Positions 63,885 to 64,000 of a stretch of 64,000 bases of DNA are shown here, one piece after another. Source of the DNA: Actinoplanes derwentensis (GTDB lineage Bacteria > Actinomycetota > Actinomycetes > Mycobacteriales > Micromonosporaceae); contig NZ_LT629758.1 of assembly GCF_900104725.1 (NCBI RefSeq), positions 1,116,001-1,180,000 of the forward strand, read 5' to 3'. The notes beneath the pieces are model-generated. The model was not told the origin of the DNA. It saw only the letters and a list, made by a program, of their open reading frames with translations, and made no database searches. The first letter of the stretch is position 1; each line of letters begins with the position of its first letter. The position numbers and the translations under genes were made by a program.

Positions 63885-64000
63885 CTAGCCCTCCGTCGTC
63901 ACCGCCTCGATCTCCAGCGCCATCAGTTGCTCAGCGTCCAGGCTCATGTTCGCGAAGGCGCCGGCCAGTTCGTGGCGGGCCTGGCGCCCGGCCACGGTGG
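63885..64000 (-). CDS. C-terminal end of a gene entering from the right
   Basis: About 37 codons end at TAG 63885-63887: RQARHELAGAFANMSLDAEQLMALEIEAV. The pieces are helical and coding-like, but too short to assign a family. Confidence 0.5.
   Translation of the reverse strand, partial: TVAGRQARHELAGAFANMSLDAEQLMALEIEAVTTEG

Overview
The window is high-GC DNA (roughly 70% G+C) with strong G/C bias at third codon positions and frequent GTG and TTG starts. It carries gene types typical of filamentous actinomycetes: a SARP/BTAD regulator, a DUF397 plus XRE pair, an FxsB-type RiPP locus, a SigE-like ECF sigma factor and WXG/ESX-like small proteins. The best guess is a Micromonosporaceae genome such as Actinoplanes. 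This is inferred from gene content only; no rRNA or tRNA gene was seen to confirm it.

Layout. 1-5.4 kb: a cyclic-di-GMP group with a membrane PAS-GGDEF-EAL protein cut by the window edge, a CHASE-type sensor histidine kinase and a soluble GGDEF-EAL protein. 5.6-7.75 kb: a DsbA-like/VKOR disulfide-forming pair and small proteins. 7.79-9.18 kb: an intact ISAs1-family insertion sequence with 18-bp inverted repeats and an 8-bp target duplication. 9.28-22.9 kb: the most interesting region, an FxsB-type cyclophane RiPP locus. It has a divergent HExxH peptide hydroxylase, a small precursor-like peptide, an NB-ARC/TPR protein, an unknown protein and an antiporter on the + strand. Converging on these is a minus-strand operon of secreted trypsin-like protease, FxsB radical SAM enzyme, lipoprotein and two P-loop ATPases. 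23-28 kb: a ferredoxin-like gene and a coupled tyrosine/homogentisate degradation operon (HppD, HmgA, unknown, FahA). 28-36 kb: two sigma-factor/sensor pairs, a TetR-ketopantoate-reductase-like divergent pair with a palindromic operator, and an acyltransferase. 36.8-45.2 kb: a serine hydrolase, a NADAR protein, a LacI/alcohol dehydrogenase divergent pair, an IS5 element, a secreted GH5-like glycosidase and an aldo/keto reductase.

45-61 kb is an accessory, scarred region. It holds frameshifted and truncated genes, an IS256 fragment joined to a truncated nuclease, an IS3 tail, methyltransferase fragments either side of a SARP regulator, a 145-bp segment duplicated 9.6 kb apart, and small T7SS-like genes. 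61-64 kb: a GNAT acetyltransferase, a PucR-type regulator, an HSL-type esterase and the end of another gene.

Two patterns cross gene boundaries. A dispersed repeat of about 95 bp with hairpin potential occurs three times, each just downstream of a gene end. Several apparent frameshifts are each repaired by adding one base to a G or C run, which could be sequence error or real decay.
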